Source of the DNA: Tessaracoccus oleiagri
GTDB lineage: Bacteria; Actinomycetota; Actinomycetes; Propionibacteriales; Propionibacteriaceae
Length of the DNA stretch: 64,000 bases
NCBI RefSeq assembly: GCF_900103275.1
Contig: NZ_FNGP01000005.1
Location: 186,001-250,000 of the forward strand
Direction of reading: 5' to 3'
The position numbers and the translations under genes were made by a program. The notes below the pieces were generated by a model. The model was not told the origin of the DNA and searched no databases. It saw only the letters and a list, made by a program, of their open reading frames with translations. Positions 46,289-55,674 of this stretch are shown piece by piece (the first letter of the stretch is position 1; the number at the start of each line of letters is the position of its first letter).

Positions 46289-47370
46289 ACCATCTTCATC
46301 GCGGTGCGCACTTCGTCGAGTGTCTGCACCGCGATTTCGCGCGCCCGCTCGTTGCCGCGCGACAGGACGCCGCTGAGGTAGCCCTCGTCGGCCAAGAGCT
46401 CCTGGCGACGGGCGCGCATCGGGGCGAGGTACTCGTTGAGGGCCTCGGTGGCCAGCTTCTTCAGCCCGCCACCGCCGGCGTCACCGAGCTCCGCTGCGAC
46501 GTCGTACGGGTCGCGGCCGCTCGCGAGTGCCGCGATGTTGACGAGGTTCGACACCTCGGGTCGGTTGGCCGGGTCGTAGGTGATGTGCCGGTCCGAGTCG
46601 GTGACCGCGCGCTTGATCAGCTTGGCGGTCTCGTCCGCGGTGAACCCCAGCTCGATCGTGTTGCCCTTCGACTTCGACATCTTGGTGCCGTCGAGGCCGA
46701 GGACAGTTCCCGACTTGCTCAGCAGCGCCTCCGGCTGCGGGAAGACGGGGCGGGACTCGTCCGCCCGGCCGAACCGCTCGTCGAAGCGCCGGGCGATGAC
46801 CCGCGCCTGCTCGAGGTGCGGCAGCTGGTCCTTGCCGACCGGGACGAGGTTCGCCTTGCAGAACAGGATGTCGGCGGCCTGGTGGACCGGGTAGGTGAGC
46901 AGCAGCCCGGACATGGGGCGCCCCTGAGTGTCGTCCAGCTCGGCCTTCACGGTCGGGTTTCGGCGGAGTTCCGCGTCGGTGGAGAGCGCCAGGAAAGGCA
47001 GCATCAGCTGGTTCAGTTCGGGCAGCGACGAGTGCGTGAAGAACGTCACGCGATCGGGATCGAGGCCGACGGCGAGGTAGTCGGTCAGCAGCGAGTAGAC
47101 GCGCTCGCGGATGGGGCCGAGCCCGTCGCGGTCCGTGATGACCTGGTAGTCGGCGATGAGCACGAAGGTCTCCACCCCGGCACGCGCGAGGCGCACCCGG
47201 TTCTCCAGCGAGCCGAACAGGTGCCCGATGTGGAGGTTACCGGTGGGGCGGTCGCCCGTGAGGATGCGGAATCGTTCCGGGTGTTCGCGGATCTCCCCCT
47301 CGATCTCGAGGCTGCGGGCGGTGGAGCGCGCGAGGGAGGCTTCCGGGTCGAACTGGGCTTCTTCGGTCAT
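46282..47370 (-). CDS. trpS: tryptophanyl-tRNA synthetase
   Basis: A 362-residue class I synthetase. HIGH signature as GNLHIGH and the KMSKS loop as TKMSKSKG; the tryptophan-binding pocket includes YPVHQAADILF. It charges tRNA-Trp. The N-terminal ~30 residues extend beyond most bacterial TrpRS. TAATCT lies 8 nt before the ATG, implying a leader of about one nucleotide. Confidence 0.96.
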   Translation of the reverse strand: MTEEAQFDPEASLARSTARSLEIEGEIREHPERFRILTGDRPTGNLHIGHLFGSLENRVRLARAGVETFVLIADYQVITDRDGLGPIRERVYSLLTDYLAVGLDPDRVTFFTHSSLPELNQLMLPFLALSTDAELRRNPTVKAELDDTQGRPMSGLLLTYPVHQAADILFCKANLVPVGKDQLPHLEQARVIARRFDERFGRADESRPVFPQPEALLSKSGTVLGLDGTKMSKSKGNTIELGFTADETAKLIKRAVTDSDRHITYDPANRPEVSNLVNIAALASGRDPYDVAAELGDAGGGGLKKLATEALNEYLAPMRARRQELLADEGYLSGVLSRGNERAREIAVQTLDEVRTAMKMVY

Positions 47371-47378
47371 AGGACCCT

Positions 47379-47384
47379 AGATTA
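47379..47384 (-). promoter_or_regulatory. -10 element of trpS, near-leaderless
   Basis: TAATCT on the minus strand, then 8 nt, then ATG at 47370. Confidence 0.5.
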
Positions 47385-47402
47385 GCGGCCCCCGCGCGAT
47401 GC

Positions 47403-48254
47403 TCAGACCAGCCCGCCGCGGCGCCGGATCCGCGCCACGAGTTCGTTGTACGCCGTCGGGCGGGTGACGTTGGAGCCGAGGTCGTTGTGCTGCTTGCCCA
47501 GGCCGTGGTAGTCGGAGGAGCCGGTCCTGACCAGGCCCAGCCGTCCCCCCATCTCGAAGAGGAGTTCGCGGGTGTGCGCGTCGTGGTCCACGTGGTCGAC
47601 CTCGATCCCGTCGAGGCCGTACTCGCGCACCAGTCGCTCGATCACCGGCGCCGTCAGCACCGCCCTGGACTCGCGCGACCAGGGGTGTGCGATGACCGCC
47701 ACGCCCTTGGCGCCGTGCACCAGGTCGATGGCCCGTTCGAGGGGGCACGCGTAACGGTCGGCGTACCCGGGCATCCCGACGCCGATCCAGGTGTCGAAGG
47801 CCTCCTTGCGGTGCCGCACCACGCCCTTCCGCACCAGGATGTCGGCGACGTGCGGTCGCCCCACCGCGGCGGCGTCGCCGGCGTGCTCGTACACCTCCTC
47901 CAGGCGGATGTCGATCCCTGCGGCACGGAGGTTGTCGACCATGCGGGGCAGCCGGTCCACGCGCGCCGCCCGGATGCGCGCGAGTTCGTCGGCCAGGTCG
48001 CGGTTGCGCGGGTCGCAGCCGTAGCCCAGGAGGTGCACGGACTCGTCGTCGTACTTCGCGGACATCTCCAGCCCGCCGAGCACCTTGAGACCCGTTCGCT
48101 TGCCGGCCTCCAGCGCCTCGGCGATGCCGGCGAACGAGTCGTGGTCCGTCAGTGCGATGACGTCCAGCCCCGCCTCGATCGCCTTGTGCACCAGGGCCGT
48201 CGGCGAGTCGGTGCCGTCGGAGACGTTCGAGTGGGTGTGCAAGTCAATCCGCAT
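47403..48254 (-). CDS. PHP-domain phosphoesterase (YciV/RnaAM-like)
   Basis: A 283-residue PHP protein. Metal ligands appear in DLHTHSNVSDG, ALTDHDS, a late AHPWSR and TGSSDYHG. Related enzymes are 5'-3' exoribonucleases or phosphatases acting on 3',5'-bisphosphonucleotides. The precise substrate is open. ATG preceded by TAGGAT 6 nt upstream, mirrored by the divergent DUF2505 gene. Confidence 0.87.
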   Translation of the reverse strand: MRIDLHTHSNVSDGTDSPTALVHKAIEAGLDVIALTDHDSFAGIAEALEAGKRTGLKVLGGLEMSAKYDDESVHLLGYGCDPRNRDLADELARIRAARVDRLPRMVDNLRAAGIDIRLEEVYEHAGDAAAVGRPHVADILVRKGVVRHRKEAFDTWIGVGMPGYADRYACPLERAIDLVHGAKGVAVIAHPWSRESRAVLTAPVIERLVREYGLDGIEVDHVDHDAHTRELLFEMGGRLGLVRTGSSDYHGLGKQHNDLGSNVTRPTAYNELVARIRRRGGLV

Positions 48255-48260
48255 GTGGTC

Positions 48261-48266
48261 ATCCTA
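48261..48266 (-). promoter_or_regulatory. -10 element, leaderless promoter of the PHP gene
   Basis: TAGGAT on the minus strand, 6 nt before ATG at 48254. Confidence 0.6.
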
Positions 48267-48280
48267 GGACCCGGCCTCAC

Positions 48281-48286
48281 TAGGAT
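48281..48286 (+). promoter_or_regulatory. -10 element, leaderless promoter of the DUF2505 gene
   Basis: TAGGAT, 6 nt before ATG at 48293; a mirror image of the PHP promoter. Confidence 0.6.
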
Positions 48287-48292
48287 GGTGGC

Positions 48293-48766
48293 ATGAAGCT
48301 CGCTTTCCAGCAGACGTTCCCCGCCTCCCCCGACAAGGTCCTGGACCTCCTCCGCAACGAGGAGTTCATCGCCGACGTGGCCCAGCACGCCGGGGCGACG
48401 GCGCACGACATCCGCATCCTCGGCGACCGCACCGAGCTCGACATGGAGATCCCCACTCCCGGCAACGTGGCGTCGGTGATCGGCCGGACCGTGAAGCTGA
48501 CGCTGACGATGCGCTTCTCCGAGCCCCGCGCCGACGGGTCGATCCCGGGGAACGTCGACGTGCGGGTGCCGGGCATGCCGGTCGAGGCCGACGCTGTGGG
48601 GCTGCTCACCCCCGAGGGCGCCGATCGGACCGTCGGCAACTACGAGGGTGACCTGCGCGTGAAGATCCCTCTGGTGGGGAAGAAGGTCGAGCAGCAGGTG
48701 CAGCCCTTCGTAATCTCCGCCTTCGAGGGCATCGAGCGGCGCGCCAACGTGTGGCTGACCCGCTGA
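48293..48766 (+). CDS. DUF2505 (SRPBCC-fold) protein
   Basis: A 157-residue protein with the START/SRPBCC-type layout of DUF2505: N-terminal LAFQQTFPASPDKVLDLL, central strands ELDMEIPTPGNV and TVKLTLTMRF, and a long C-terminal helix (about 130-155). It likely has a hydrophobic ligand pocket; ligand unknown. Convergent with ku, 1 bp between stops. Confidence 0.82.
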   Translation: MKLAFQQTFPASPDKVLDLLRNEEFIADVAQHAGATAHDIRILGDRTELDMEIPTPGNVASVIGRTVKLTLTMRFSEPRADGSIPGNVDVRVPGMPVEADAVGLLTPEGADRTVGNYEGDLRVKIPLVGKKVEQQVQPFVISAFEGIERRANVWLTR

Positions 48767-48767
48767 C

Positions 48768-49568
48768 TCAGCTGGCGGCCTTCGCCTTGCGTCGCTCCTC
48801 GATGGCCGCGACGGAGGCCTTGAGCGCCGCCATGAGGTCGATCACGTCGCCCCCGGTGGCCTGCTCCTCCTCGCCCTCCGGCACCGGCACGCCCTCCAGC
48901 TTGGCGTTGACCACCTTGAGCAGCGCCTCCCGGTAGGCGTCGGTGTAGAGGGTCGGGTCGAACTCGCCCTCGAGCTGGTCGATGAGCAGGTCGGCCAGCT
49001 TGATCTCGTCCTCCGACACGGTGACGTTCTCGGGGGGCTCGGCGAATCCCCCGTCGCGCAGCTCGTCCGGCCAAAGCATGGTGTGAAGGAGCAGGAGATC
49101 GCCGCTCGCGCGCACGAGGGCCAGCGACTCGCGGGTGCGCAGGGCGACCTTCACCAGGGCCGCCTTGTCGCGACGGGCGAGGGCCTCGCGGAGCAGGACG
49201 TAGGGTTTGGCGCCGATCTTGTCGGCCTCCAGGAAGTAGGTCTTGACGAAGTAGGTGGGGTCGACGTCCTCCTCGTCGACGAACCGCACCACGTCCACGG
49301 ACTTCAGCGTCTTCAGCGGCAGGTTCTCGAAGTCCTCGTCGGTGAGGATGGCCATCCGGCCGTCGTCGGCCTCGTACCCCTTGGCCAGTTCGGAGTACTC
49401 CACCTTCTTGCCGCACTTCTCGCACACGCGCTGGTAGCGCACCCGTCCGCCATCCTCGGCGTGGACCTGGCGGAAGGACACGTCCTTGTCCTCGGTGGCG
49501 CTGTAGAGCTTGACGGGGATGGACACGAGCCCGAAGCTCACCGACCCCTTCCAGATGGCCCTCGGCAT
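48768..49568 (-). CDS. ku: Ku protein, non-homologous end joining
   Basis: A 266-residue bacterial Ku: MPRAIWKGSVSFGLVSIPVKLYSA at the N terminus, a zinc-like CEKCGK pair, the beta-barrel/bridge region and a short lysine-rich tail. The homodimer encircles DNA ends and recruits LigD. No ligD is in the window. AAGGAG precedes the ATG, which overlaps the stop of DUF6912 by one base (TGATG). Confidence 0.95.
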   Translation of the reverse strand: MPRAIWKGSVSFGLVSIPVKLYSATEDKDVSFRQVHAEDGGRVRYQRVCEKCGKKVEYSELAKGYEADDGRMAILTDEDFENLPLKTLKSVDVVRFVDEEDVDPTYFVKTYFLEADKIGAKPYVLLREALARRDKAALVKVALRTRESLALVRASGDLLLLHTMLWPDELRDGGFAEPPENVTVSEDEIKLADLLIDQLEGEFDPTLYTDAYREALLKVVNAKLEGVPVPEGEEEQATGGDVIDLMAALKASVAAIEERRKAKAAS

Positions 49569-50029
49569 CACTGGCTCCTTCGGTACTCGGCGACGTCGTT
49601 CCAGAGCAGGTCGTGCTCTGCCAGGAGCTCCTGCACCTCGGGCATGTCCCAGGCCTCGTCGATGCTGGCGCCCTTGCGCACCTCCGGCAAGTCTACGCCG
49701 GGGGCGTCCACGAACCAGGCGGTCATCGACTCCGGGGGGCACCGCGTGAGGAGGCATTCCCCGTTCGGCGAGTCCTCCCCCGGCTCCACGAGGGCGGGAT
49801 CCACATCGGCCACGACGACGACGCGCTCCCCGAACTCCACGAGGCCCGCGACGGAGGCGAGGACCAGCGCGGCGTACTCCGCGTCCTCCGCCATGTCGGC
49901 CGTGTAGCCGAGCTCCTCCAGGAGGTCGGGGGTGACGGTGTACGCCCGCCGGTTCTCCACCGGAACGCGTCCCACGAGGACGTCCAGTTCGTCGGAGGCC
50001 ACCGGGATGAAAACTAGTTGCCCTTGCAC
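49568..50029 (-). CDS. DUF6912 family protein
   Basis: A 153-residue soluble protein with the pattern RAYTVTPDLLEEL and AEDAEYAALVLAS typical of the actinobacterial DUF6912 family, and an acidic C-terminal half. Function unknown. GTG at 50029 is chosen because TACGCT lies 7 nt upstream. It is the first gene of a two-gene unit with ku. Confidence 0.72.
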   Translation of the reverse strand: MQGQLVFIPVASDELDVLVGRVPVENRRAYTVTPDLLEELGYTADMAEDAEYAALVLASVAGLVEFGERVVVVADVDPALVEPGEDSPNGECLLTRCPPESMTAWFVDAPGVDLPEVRKGASIDEAWDMPEVQELLAEHDLLWNDVAEYRRSQ

Positions 50030-50036
50030 GGTCCCC

Positions 50037-50042
50037 AGCGTA
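50037..50042 (-). promoter_or_regulatory. -10 element, leaderless promoter of the DUF6912-ku unit
   Basis: TACGCT on the minus strand, then 7 nt, then GTG at 50029. Confidence 0.5.
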
Positions 50043-50091
50043 CGGGCATGCTTGCCCGAAATTCGGTAGGTTCGGACCCGGAAAGGTGGAA

Positions 50092-50415
50092 ATGCGCAGA
50101 CTGTTGGTCCTTCTGACCGCGATGTTGTCGGTGGGGTGCACCGCACCGACCGCCGACCCCGTCACCGTCGAGTTGGACGTGCCCGAGGCCGGCATCGCCC
50201 AGCCACTCGAGCAGCACGTCGACCTCGGGGCCGAGGTCACGCTCAGGATCACCAGCGCAGTGGACGACGAACTGCACGTGCACGGCTACGAGCTGCACAT
50301 CGTGACCCCGGCCGGCGAGACCGTCGAGGAGGTCTTCGAGGCCGACATGTCCGGCAGCTACGAGATCGAGAGCCACCAGGCCGGTCAGGTCTACATGAAC
50401 CTCATCGTCTCGTGA
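50092..50415 (+). CDS. cupredoxin-like lipoprotein
   Basis: A 107-residue lipoprotein. The signal peptide MRRLLVLLTAMLSVGC ends in a lipobox-like SVGC (Cys16). The mature part is a small beta sandwich with HVHGYELHIVTPAGE, FEADMSGSYEIESHQAG and a final YMNLIV, the order of His/His/Met positions seen in cupredoxin-type copper proteins. GAAAGG precedes the ATG. It is coupled to the next gene by GTGA. Confidence 0.75.
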   Translation: MRRLLVLLTAMLSVGCTAPTADPVTVELDVPEAGIAQPLEQHVDLGAEVTLRITSAVDDELHVHGYELHIVTPAGETVEEVFEADMSGSYEIESHQAGQVYMNLIVS

Positions 50416-51683
50416 CGCCGCTGCACGGCATCGCGTCGCGCTCCGACCTGCCGCTGCCCTTCGAGGCCGTGCTGGCGGGCGCCGGGGCCGTCCTCCTGCT
50501 CACCTTCTGGATCCTGCTGTTCGCCTGGCGTCGGCCCCGTTACGACGACGACACCGGTACCCCGATGCCACGGCTGACCCGCTTCGTCGACTCACCCCCG
50601 GTGGCCCTCGGGCTCCGCGTCCTCGTCGGTGCCGTGTGGCTGCTGGCCGCCGTTGCCCTGGTCCTCGGCGCCGACCGCATCGACAACCCGGCGGTCGGCT
50701 TCATCTACGTGTGGCTGTGGGTGGGCCTCGTGGTCGTGTCGTTGCCGTTCGGGCAGGTGTACGCGGCCACCAGCCCGGTCCGCTCCCTGCTCGCGTGGCG
50801 CGGTGCCACGGTGAGGCACACCGACGACCGGGGCAGCCGCGTCCCCGGCGCCATCGCGCTGCTGGCCTTCCTGTTCCTCGAGCTGGTCGTCCCGGGCGGG
50901 GTGACATTGCCCGTGCTCCGCGCCGCCGCGGCGATCTGGCTGGTCTGGGTCCTCGCAGGCGCACTGCGCTCGACGGCGTGGATCGGGAGGGCGGAGCCCT
51001 TCGAGGTCTACGCGTCCACCGTCGCCCGAATGTCGCCGTGGCGCCGTCGCGATGGCGTGATCCACCGCCTCGGTCCGCTGCGCAACCTCGCGAGTTGGGC
51101 ACCGCCGTCAGGCACGTGGGCCGTCGCGGTCGTGCTGTTGGGTGGCACGGCGTTCGACGCGCTCTCGAACTCCGCCGCCTGGGTGCGGGCCACGCAGGAC
51201 AGCGCCGTTCCCGCCTGGTTGCTCGGCACCGCCGGGCTGCTCTCCGCGGTGGGCCTCGTCTGGGCGTTGTATGCCATCGGTTGCCGGCCGCTGCGTGACG
51301 GCGCCTCGCTGCGCGCGACGATGGACCGGTACTCCACCGGGCTCGTACCGCTCGTCGTGGGCTATTGCTCGGCCCACTACGGCACCATGTTCTACCTCGA
51401 GGGGCAGCGCACCGCGATCTGGTTCAACGACCCGTTGGGTCGCGGCCACAACCTGTTCGGATTCGTGGAGGCGGCACCCGACGTGACGCTTTTCGCCTTT
51501 CCCGCGGTCGTCGCGTGGACCCAGGTGCTGCTCATCGTCGGCGGGCACATCCTCGGCGTCCTCGTCACGCACGACATCGCCTTGCGTGCTCCGACGGTGG
51601 GTACCGCGCGGCACCAACTGCCACTGCTCGTGGTGATGGTCGCGTTCACCGTCGGCGGTCTGCTGTTGATGTTCGGCGGCTGA
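50412..51683 (+). CDS. polytopic membrane protein partnered with the cupredoxin-like lipoprotein
   Basis: A 423-residue protein with about ten membrane spans. Notable are SAHYGTMFYLEGQR and NDPLGRGHNLFG near residue 310-345 and GGHILGVLVTHD near 380, with several histidines in or close to membrane segments. Homologues in actinobacteria are sometimes named fenitrothion hydrolase without clear basis. The strict pairing with a copper-type lipoprotein suggests metal handling or a metal-dependent membrane enzyme; that is inference. Confidence 0.7.
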   Translation: MTPLHGIASRSDLPLPFEAVLAGAGAVLLLTFWILLFAWRRPRYDDDTGTPMPRLTRFVDSPPVALGLRVLVGAVWLLAAVALVLGADRIDNPAVGFIYVWLWVGLVVVSLPFGQVYAATSPVRSLLAWRGATVRHTDDRGSRVPGAIALLAFLFLELVVPGGVTLPVLRAAAAIWLVWVLAGALRSTAWIGRAEPFEVYASTVARMSPWRRRDGVIHRLGPLRNLASWAPPSGTWAVAVVLLGGTAFDALSNSAAWVRATQDSAVPAWLLGTAGLLSAVGLVWALYAIGCRPLRDGASLRATMDRYSTGLVPLVVGYCSAHYGTMFYLEGQRTAIWFNDPLGRGHNLFGFVEAAPDVTLFAFPAVVAWTQVLLIVGGHILGVLVTHDIALRAPTVGTARHQLPLLVVMVAFTVGGLLLMFGG

Positions 51684-51750
51684 CGGACGCCCGCGAAACC
51701 AGTGTTGTCCTACTGTTCGTAGTTGCTGGTCCCGGCGCGCCGCGGCGGCT

Positions 51751-51756
51751 TAGCGT
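51751..51756 (+). promoter_or_regulatory. -10 element, leaderless promoter of the Rv3235-like gene
   Basis: TAGCGT, then 6 nt, then ATG at 51763. Confidence 0.5.
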
Positions 51757-51762
51757 GTGGGC

Positions 51763-52137
51763 ATGCTCACTTCCCGGATCACCGCCCCGCAGCCCGTGCT
51801 TCGCCCCCCGGCAGCGCAGCCGGGGCCGCGGCCGCCGCACCAGGCGCTGCAGTTGGCCGTCGCGGTCGTGGAGGCCATGATGGGCCGCCGCCCCCTCCAC
51901 CACCTGCGCAGCCGGCTGGACCCGCATTCCTTCCAACGGCTGGTGGCGTTGCGGACCTCCGGCCGCTTCACGCGCTCGCAAATGGGCGGCCTGCGATCCC
52001 AGATGCCGTCGCCGACGGCGGTCGAGGTGTCCATCCGGATCTCGCTGGGGACGCGGTGGCTCGTCTGCGTACTGCGCCTCGACAACCGCTCCGACTGGGG
52101 CTGCTCGGACTTCCTGGTGCTAGGCGCTGACGGTTGA
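51763..52137 (+). CDS. Rv3235 family protein (DUF6459)
   Basis: A 124-residue protein with a proline-rich N terminus and a compact domain from about residue 26: [52 protein letters not shown]. The pattern matches the Rv3235/DUF6459 family found near secA in actinobacteria. Function unknown. The 3' end overlaps the end of convergent secA by 18 bp. Confidence 0.78.
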   Translation: MLTSRITAPQPVLRPPAAQPGPRPPHQALQLAVAVVEAMMGRRPLHHLRSRLDPHSFQRLVALRTSGRFTRSQMGGLRSQMPSPTAVEVSIRISLGTRWLVCVLRLDNRSDWGCSDFLVLGADG

Positions 52138-54855
52138 ACGGCCGTGGCAGGCCTTGTACTTCTTGCCCGAACCGCAGTAGCAGGGCTGGTTGCGGCCGGG
52201 CTTGTTGCCCGCGGCGGGACCCGGTTCCTTGGTCTTGACCACTTCCCCGGTCTCGGAGGGCGCGGAGTAGGTGAGGTTCTCGGGCGCCTTCTGCTCGAGT
52301 CCCTTCGCCAGTGCCACCTGCTTGGCGAGCGCGACGGGATCCTGCCCGTCGCCGCTGCTGATCAGCTGCACTCCCGACGTGTCCGGCTGCGGCTTCGGGA
52401 TCTCCAGGTTGAACAGGTACCCGACGACCTCCTCCATGAAGGCGTCCATCATGGCCTTGAACATGTCGCCGCCCTCCCGCTGGTACTCGGTCAGCGGGTC
52501 GCGCTGCGCCATCGCCCGAAGGCCGATGCCGTCGCGGAGGTAGTCCATCTCGTAGAGGTGCTCGCGCCACTTCCGGTCGAGGACCGTCAGCAGCACCTGG
52601 CGCTCCAGCTCGCGCATCCGGTCCTCGCCGATCTCCGCCTCCCGGGCGTCGTAGGCGCGGGAGACGTCCTCGGCGAACATCCGCACCATCTCCGACTGGT
52701 CCGGGAGGTCCTCGTCGAGCTCGTCCACGGTGATCGAGACCGGGTACAGGGTGCGCAGCTGGGTGATCATCTGCTCCAGGTCCCACTCCTCCGGGATCCC
52801 GGTGGTGTGCTCGACGACCACGTCGCTGACCACCTTCTCCGCCGTCTCCCGGAGCTGCGGCGACACGTCGGCGCCGTCGAGCACCCGTCGCCGGTCGCCG
52901 TAGATGGCGTGCCGCTGGCGGTTCATGACGTCGTCGTACTTGAGGACGTTCTTGCGCATCTCGAAGTTCTGGCTCTCGACCTGCTTCTGGGCGCCCTCGA
53001 TCTGCTTCGAGACCATCTTCGAGTCGATCGGGACGTCGTCCGGCACGTTGAGCATGAGCATGGCCCGCTCCAGCAGCTCGGGGCGGAACAGGCGCATCAG
53101 GTCGTCGCTGAGCGACAGGTAGAACCGGGACTCGCCAGGGTCGCCCTGACGACCTGAGCGGCCGCGCAGCTGGTTGTCGATGCGCCTCGACTCGTGGCGC
53201 TCGGAGCCGACGACATAGAGCCCGCCGGCCTCGACGACCTCGTCGTGCTCCGTCTTGACCTGCTCCTCGAGCGCCTTCAGCGTGTCGGGCCACTGGGCCT
53301 CGTACTCGTCGGGGGTCTCGACGGGGTCGAGCCCCAGCTTGCGCAGCTGGAGATCGGCGAGGAACTCGGGGTTGCCGCCGAGCATGATGTCGGTGCCTCG
53401 ACCCGCCATGTTCGTCGACACGGTGACGGCGCCCTTGCGGCCCGCCTCCGCGACGATCGACGCTTCCTTCTCGTGGTACTTCGCGTTCAGGACGTTGTGG
53501 GGCACCCCGGCGCGCTTGAGCATGGTGCTCAGCAGTTCCGACTTCTCGACGGAGGCGGTGCCGATCAGGACGGGCTGGCCATCCTCGTGCCGGGCGACGA
53601 CGTCGTCGATGATCGCCTTGAACTTGGCCTCCTCCGTGCGGAACACGAGGTCGGGCTGGTCGATGCGGACCATCGGGCGGTTCGTGGGGATCTGGATGAC
53701 GCTCAGGCCGTAGATCTTCTGGAACTCCGACTCCTCGGTCTTGGCCGTGCCGGTCATGCCCGCGAGCTTGTCGTACATGCGGAAGTAGTTCTGGAGCGTG
53801 ATGGTGGCCAGCGTCTGGTACTCGTCCTTGATCCGGACGCCCTCCTTCGCCTCCAGCGACTGGTGCAGGCCGTCGTTGTAGCGGCGGCCCTCGAGGGTAC
53901 GGCCGGTGTGCTCGTCGACGATCAGCACCTCGTCCCCCGCCACGACGTAGTCCTTGTCGCGCTTGAAGAGCTCCTTGGCCTTGATGGCGTTGTTGAGGTA
54001 CGAGATGAGCGGGGTGTTCGCGGACTCGTAGAGGTTGTCGATGCCCAGCCGGTCCTCGACCTTCTCGATGCCCGACGCGAGGATCGAGATGGTGCGCTTC
54101 TTCTCGTCGACCTCGTAGTCGTGGTCGCGCTGCAGGGACTTCACCATGCGGGCGAAGACGGGGAACCAGTCCTTCGAGTCCTGGGCCGGGCCGGAGATGA
54201 TGAGCGGCGTCCGGGCCTCGTCGATGAGGATGGAGTCCACCTCGTCGACGATCGCGTAATGATGCCCGCGCTGCACCATGTCCTCCTTGCGGAGCGCCAT
54301 GTTGTCGCGGAGGTAGTCGAAGCCGAACTCGTTGTTCGTGCCGTACGTGATGTCCGCGGCGTAGGCCTCGCGGCGCTCGGCCGGGGACATGGACGCCAGG
54401 ATCGCGCCAACCCGCAGCCCGAGGAAGTGGTGGATGCGGCCCATCTGCTCGGACTGGTACTTGGCGAGGTAGTCGTTGGTCGTGACGATGTGCACGCCCT
54501 TGCCCGTGAGCGCGTTCAGGTAGCTGGGGAGGGTGCCGACGAGGGTCTTGCCCTCACCGGTCTTCATCTCGGCGATGTTGCCCCAGTGGAGCGCGGCACC
54601 GCCCATGAGCTGCACGTCGAAGTGACGCTTGCCACTCACCCGGACGGACGCCTCGCGCACGGCCGCGAACGCTTCCGGCATCAGGGTGTCCAGGGACTCG
54701 CCGTCCGCGAGCCGCTCCCGGAACTTCGCGGTCTCCTCCTTGAGTTCGGCGTCGCTGAGCGCCTGGAAGTCCTCCTCGATCAGGTTGACCCGGTCAGCCA
54801 CCTTCTGCAGCTTCTTCAGCTGCGCGGAGGAGCCGAGGCCACTCAGGAAGTCCAT
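52120..54855 (-). CDS. secA: preprotein translocase ATPase SecA
   Basis: A 911-residue SecA. Walker [22 protein letters not shown], the preprotein cross-linking domain, [16 protein letters not shown] motif VI ([20 protein letters not shown]) and the C-terminal zinc tail [15 protein letters not shown]. It drives Sec-dependent export with SecYEG. ATG at 54855 begins MDFLSGLG; in-frame GTG at 54864 has better spacing to GAAGGA and would add three residues. A TAGGAT -10 lies at 54902-54907. Confidence 0.97.
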   Translation of the reverse strand: MDFLSGLGSSAQLKKLQKVADRVNLIEEDFQALSDAELKEETAKFRERLADGESLDTLMPEAFAAVREASVRVSGKRHFDVQLMGGAALHWGNIAEMKTGEGKTLVGTLPSYLNALTGKGVHIVTTNDYLAKYQSEQMGRIHHFLGLRVGAILASMSPAERREAYAADITYGTNNEFGFDYLRDNMALRKEDMVQRGHHYAIVDEVDSILIDEARTPLIISGPAQDSKDWFPVFARMVKSLQRDHDYEVDEKKRTISILASGIEKVEDRLGIDNLYESANTPLISYLNNAIKAKELFKRDKDYVVAGDEVLIVDEHTGRTLEGRRYNDGLHQSLEAKEGVRIKDEYQTLATITLQNYFRMYDKLAGMTGTAKTEESEFQKIYGLSVIQIPTNRPMVRIDQPDLVFRTEEAKFKAIIDDVVARHEDGQPVLIGTASVEKSELLSTMLKRAGVPHNVLNAKYHEKEASIVAEAGRKGAVTVSTNMAGRGTDIMLGGNPEFLADLQLRKLGLDPVETPDEYEAQWPDTLKALEEQVKTEHDEVVEAGGLYVVGSERHESRRIDNQLRGRSGRQGDPGESRFYLSLSDDLMRLFRPELLERAMLMLNVPDDVPIDSKMVSKQIEGAQKQVESQNFEMRKNVLKYDDVMNRQRHAIYGDRRRVLDGADVSPQLRETAEKVVSDVVVEHTTGIPEEWDLEQMITQLRTLYPVSITVDELDEDLPDQSEMVRMFAEDVSRAYDAREAEIGEDRMRELERQVLLTVLDRKWREHLYEMDYLRDGIGLRAMAQRDPLTEYQREGGDMFKAMMDAFMEEVVGYLFNLEIPKPQPDTSGVQLISSGDGQDPVALAKQVALAKGLEQKAPENLTYSAPSETGEVVKTKEPGPAAGNKPGRNQPCYCGSGKKYKACHGRSTVSA

Positions 54856-54901
54856 GAAACCCACGTCGTACGTCCTTCGGTCGCAAATGTTTGCCTCGGC
54901 C

Positions 54902-54907
54902 ATCCTA
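54902..54907 (-). promoter_or_regulatory. -10 element of secA
   Basis: TAGGAT on the minus strand, about 40 nt before the start. It supports a separate transcript from hpf. Confidence 0.45.
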
Positions 54908-54938
54908 GCGCCCGGGCGCAAGGCTGTACGGACAAGCA

Positions 54939-54976
54939 GAGGACGGCCCGGGGCGGTGGAGCCCCGGGCCGTCCTC
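54939..54976 (-). terminator. terminator of hpf
   Basis: Perfect 16-bp stem (54939-54954 with 54961-54976, arm GAGGACGGCCCGGGGC) and a 6-nt loop, 12 bp after the hpf stop. No U-tract. Being perfectly symmetric it could also act on the other strand. Confidence 0.75.
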
Positions 54977-54988
54977 GCGTAGCTGCGC

Positions 54989-55594
54989 CTACTTGGAGAC
55001 GTCCAAGTGGATCACGCCGTAGTTGTACGCCTTGCGGCGGTACACCACCGACGGGCGGCCCGTCTCGGCGTCCTCGTAGAGGAAGAAGTCGTGCCCGACG
55101 AGTTCCATCTCGTCCAGCGCCTGCGCGAGCGTGAGAGGAGTGGCCTCGAAGACCTTCTCACGCACCACGAGCGGTCCGTCACCCTTCACGACGAGGCCGG
55201 CGACCTCGTGCGTGGGCACGGTGTCCTCGTCGGTCTCCGGCACGGGCGCCTCGAAGCGGGGCAGCTCGCCGTTCGGGGATCGTAGGCCGCGGTGGGTCTT
55301 GCGACGGTCAGCCGCCTTGCGCAGTTGGGTCTTGAGCCTGTCGAGCGCCCCCTCGAACGCGACCATCTTGTCCGAGGAACGACCCTCGGAGCGGATGACC
55401 GGTCCCTTGCTCCTCAGCGTGACCTGCACCACGACCGCATCCTCCGGATCCTTGGTGGCGCTTCGCGACTGGAACTCGACCTCGGCTCGTATCAGCCGAT
55501 CACGCAACCGTTCGATGGTGCTCAGTCGCTCCGCGACCTGCTCCTTCATTTCCGGGCTGATCGTGCAGTGACGACCCGTGACGACGACGTCCAT
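54989..55594 (-). CDS. hpf: long-form ribosome hibernation promoting factor
   Basis: A 201-residue long HPF. N-terminal RaiA-like domain (1-100) beginning [20 protein letters not shown] and a C-terminal dimerisation domain (about 140-201) with [20 protein letters not shown] and [10 protein letters not shown]. It joins 70S ribosomes into 100S dimers in stationary phase. AAGGAGGA precedes the ATG. Upstream of secA as in mycobacteria. Confidence 0.95.
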   Translation of the reverse strand: MDVVVTGRHCTISPEMKEQVAERLSTIERLRDRLIRAEVEFQSRSATKDPEDAVVVQVTLRSKGPVIRSEGRSSDKMVAFEGALDRLKTQLRKAADRRKTHRGLRSPNGELPRFEAPVPETDEDTVPTHEVAGLVVKGDGPLVVREKVFEATPLTLAQALDEMELVGHDFFLYEDAETGRPSVVYRRKAYNYGVIHLDVSK

Positions 55595-55623
55595 GGCTCC
55601 TCCTTGGGGTAGAAAGCACGAGA

Positions 55624-55657
55624 CCGCAGCTTTCAGCTATTTGCTGGACCGCTGCGG
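55624..55657 (-). promoter_or_regulatory. inverted repeat in the hpf leader
   Basis: CCGCAGC (55624-55630) pairs with GCTGCGG (55651-55657), 20 nt apart, with a smaller inner repeat; 30 nt before the hpf start. Possibly a 5'-UTR hairpin. Confidence 0.3.
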
Positions 55658-55674
55658 CTCTCCATGTGCCAACG

